33,654 nucleotides of DNA, from contig NZ_JAQVEJ010000013.1 of assembly GCF_028698005.1 (NCBI RefSeq), forward strand, positions 1 to 33,654, given 5' to 3'. Shown one piece after another: positions 31,705 to 33,654 of this stretch (position 1 is the stretch's first letter; every line of letters starts with the position of its first letter). The position numbers and the translations under genes were made by a program. A model generated the notes under the pieces. That model did no database searches and was not told the origin of the DNA. It was given only the letters and a program-made list of their open reading frames with translations. The stretch is from Hydrogenophaga sp. (lineage in GTDB: Bacteria; Pseudomonadota; Gammaproteobacteria; Burkholderiales; Burkholderiaceae_C).

Positions 31705-33651
31705 GTGACGGAACTCAAGAACGTTGAAGCCGATCTGGCCCGGTTCCGCATCCGGGTCATCGCTGCGGTGCTGGCCGTGCTGGTGGCGTTCGGGCTGATC
31801 GTCGCGCGCATGGTGTACCTGCAGGTACTGCGGCACGAGTCGCTGGCGATGCAGGCCGAGAGCAACCGCACGGCGGTGCTGCCCGTGGTGCCCAACCGGG
31901 GCCAGATCCTCGACCGCCACGGTCGCGTGCTGGCGTCGAACTACTCGGCCTATACGCTGGAGATCACGCCCTCGAAGGTGCGGGATCTGGAAGCCACCAT
32001 CGACGAGCTGTCGACGCTGGTGGAGATCACGCCACGCGACCGGCGGCGCTTTCGCAAGCTCATGGAAGAGTCGAGGCGCTTCGACTCGCTGCCGCTGCGT
32101 GCCCGTCTGAGCGACGAGGAGGTGGCGCGTTTCGCGGTACAGCGCTACCGCTTTCCCGGCGTCGATGTGCGCGCGCGCCTGTTCCGCCAGTACCCGAACG
32201 GCGAAGTGGCCAGCCATGTGATCGGCTACATCGGGCGCATCAACCAGCGCGAGAAGGAGCAGATGGACGAATGGCCCGAGGAGGAGCAGGCCAACTACCG
32301 GGGCACCGAGCACATCGGCAAGCTCGGCGCCGAGCAAAGCTACGAGCGGCAACTGCACGGCGTGACGGGCTTCGAGCGGGTCGAGACCTCGGCGGGTGGG
32401 CGGGCGGTGCGTTCGCTGGCCCACACGCCGGCCATGCCGGGCGACACCGTGGTGCTGTCGATCGACATCCGCCTGCAAAAGCTGGTTGAGGACCTGTTTG
32501 GCGAGCGCCGCGGCGCGCTGGTGGCCATCGATCCGCGCACCGGCGAGGTGCTGGCCTTCGTGTCCAAGCCGACCTTCGATCCCAACCTGTTCGTCGACGG
32601 CATCGACGTCGAGAGCTGGAAGGCGCTCAACGAATCGGTGGACAAGCCGCTGCTCAACCGCGCCTTGCGGGGCACCTATCCACCAGGCTCGACGTACAAG
32701 CCCTTCATGGCGCTGGCGGCCCTGGAAACGGGCACCCGCCAGGCCCAGGTGATCGTCCAGGACGGTGGCTCGTGGACCTTTGGCGGTCACACCTTCCGCT
32801 CGGGCCATGCGCTGGGGCCGGTGGACATGCGCCGCTCCATCATCAAGTCGAGCAATGTCTACTACTACACCCTGGCCAACGAGATGGGGGTGGATGCGAT
32901 CCATGACTTCATGGCGCCGTTGGGCTTTGGCCAGCTCACGGGCGTGGACCTGCGGGGCGAGGTCCGTGGTGTGCTGCCCAGCCAGGCCTGGAAACGCAAC
33001 ACCTACAAGCGGCCGGAGCAGCAGCGCTGGTACGGTGGTGAGACGATTTCGCTGGGCATCGGGCAGGGCTACAACAACTTCACCATGCTGCAACTGGCCC
33101 AGGCCATGGCCACCATCGCCAATGGCGGGCATCGCTTCAAGCCGCACCTGGCCATTGCCACCGAGGACGCGGTGACGCGCCAGCGCGTTCCTCTGCCGCA
33201 GGAGCCGCCCGTGAACCTGGGGTACAAGCCGGAGAACGTCGCGGTCATCCTTGATGCGATGCACGCGGTGACGATCGAGGGGACATCGGCGCGGGTGTTC
33301 GCCGGCGCCGGCTACACCAGCGGGGGCAAGACCGGGACGGCGCAGGCGGTGACCATCGGCCAGAAGGAGCGCTACGACGCGCGCAAGCTCGAGGAGCACC
33401 AGCGAGACCACTCGCTCTACCTGGCCTTCGCGCCGGTGGAGGCGCCCAGGGTGGCGCTGGCGGTGGTCGTCGAAAACGCGGGCTTCGGTGCCGCGCACGC
33501 CGCGCCCATCGCGCGGCGCGTGTTCGATTACCTGCTCATGGACCAGTACCCGAACCCGCAGGACATGGCGGCGGTTCAGAAGGGGCAGGCCGCCGCGCCG
33601 ATCGGCACGCCGCTCAAGGCCAGCGAGTTGCCCTGGCCTCTGGAAGAGTAA
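31705..33651 (+). CDS. mrdA: Penicillin-binding protein 2 (elongation transpeptidase)
   Basis: A 648-residue class B penicillin-binding protein that cross-links new lateral-wall peptidoglycan with RodA and MreC. A short cytoplasmic tail precedes one membrane anchor (about 15-38). The pedestal domain includes PNRGQILDRHGRVLASN. The transpeptidase domain has S329-T-Y-K332, S382-S-N384 and K542-T-G544, all intact and correctly spaced. The start codon is GTG 31705, because the nearby ATG at 31698 is out of frame. The ribosome binding site is weak. The stop codon is 3 bp from the window edge, and rodA is expected next. Confidence 0.96.
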   Translation: MTELKNVEADLARFRIRVIAAVLAVLVAFGLIVARMVYLQVLRHESLAMQAESNRTAVLPVVPNRGQILDRHGRVLASNYSAYTLEITPSKVRDLEATIDELSTLVEITPRDRRRFRKLMEESRRFDSLPLRARLSDEEVARFAVQRYRFPGVDVRARLFRQYPNGEVASHVIGYIGRINQREKEQMDEWPEEEQANYRGTEHIGKLGAEQSYERQLHGVTGFERVETSAGGRAVRSLAHTPAMPGDTVVLSIDIRLQKLVEDLFGERRGALVAIDPRTGEVLAFVSKPTFDPNLFVDGIDVESWKALNESVDKPLLNRALRGTYPPGSTYKPFMALAALETGTRQAQVIVQDGGSWTFGGHTFRSGHALGPVDMRRSIIKSSNVYYYTLANEMGVDAIHDFMAPLGFGQLTGVDLRGEVRGVLPSQAWKRNTYKRPEQQRWYGGETISLGIGQGYNNFTMLQLAQAMATIANGGHRFKPHLAIATEDAVTRQRVPLPQEPPVNLGYKPENVAVILDAMHAVTIEGTSARVFAGAGYTSGGKTGTAQAVTIGQKERYDARKLEEHQRDHSLYLAFAPVEAPRVALAVVVENAGFGAAHAAPIARRVFDYLLMDQYPNPQDMAAVQKGQAAAPIGTPLKASELPWPLEE

Positions 33652-33654
33652 GGA

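Noticed and set aside
30862-33498. 878-codon open frame antisense to mreC, mreD and mrdA
   Set aside because: Antisense shadow without motifs, explained by the rarity of stop codons in GC-rich DNA.

Overview
The window is about 33.7 kb of very GC-rich bacterial chromosome (roughly 69% by eye). Coding is dense and I see no tRNA, rRNA, CRISPR array, insertion sequence or prophage gene. Gene content and order point to a betaproteobacterium of the order Burkholderiales, most likely a Comamonadaceae-like lineage. The main grounds are gatCAB divergent from mreBCD-mrdA, lplT divergent from alr, and xth divergent from pyrE followed by a DUF4124 gene. Protein-level identifications rest on recognised motifs, not on a database search.

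Layout. 1-5069: the tail of an unknown gene, a DUF3597 protein, a thioredoxin-type glutathione peroxidase, a protein with two degenerate receiver domains, the lysophospholipid transporter LplT and alanine racemase Alr. 5102-13184: a block of genes all on the + strand, behind a good sigma70 promoter that carries a palindrome. It encodes an RND adaptor and permease, a DUF2892 membrane protein, a SLAC1/TehA-type anion channel, a TauE/SafE (TSUP) permease, an NhaR-like LysR regulator and a YnfA-type small membrane protein. This is the most accessory-looking part of the window. 13305-15339: a GMC oxidoreductase, then a small uncharacterised protein on the opposite strand. 15340-15587: a non-coding gap with a strong + strand terminator and no + strand gene to terminate, so possibly a small RNA. 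15588-17685: an OmpR-type two-component system, with a CpxR-like box upstream. 17859-20820: AmpG muropeptide permease, a Tat-exported M48 metalloprotease and a YcbL-like metallo-beta-lactamase-fold hydrolase. 20851-23035: a class III CoA-transferase and its LysR regulator. 23277-25471: xth, pyrE and a DUF4124 protein. 25523-28783: gatCAB on the - strand. 29044-33651: mreB-mreC-mreD-mrdA, the cell-elongation operon, which probably continues (rodA) past the right edge.

How the genes fit together. Several are envelope or peptidoglycan functions: Alr makes D-alanine, AmpG recycles muropeptides, LplT recycles lysophospholipid, and MreBCD-PBP2 drives lateral wall synthesis. The two-component system is of the envelope-sensing (CpxAR/RstAB) type. 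The 5.1-13.2 kb block adds exporters. Three of its families (DUF2892, SLAC1, TSUP) have known members tied to sulfur species or small anions, so I suggest, as inference only, an anion or sulfur-compound export island.

The most useful non-coding observations are these: the candidate sRNA at about 15503-15579; a 42-bp repeat found in two operon gaps in the same orientation relative to transcription; two genes whose -10 element sits exactly 6 nt before the start codon (candidate leaderless mRNAs); the xth/pyrE start codons only 10 bp apart; and LysR-type and CpxR-type boxes. Most of the window is otherwise ordinary core genome. I found no clear evidence of a wholly new system.
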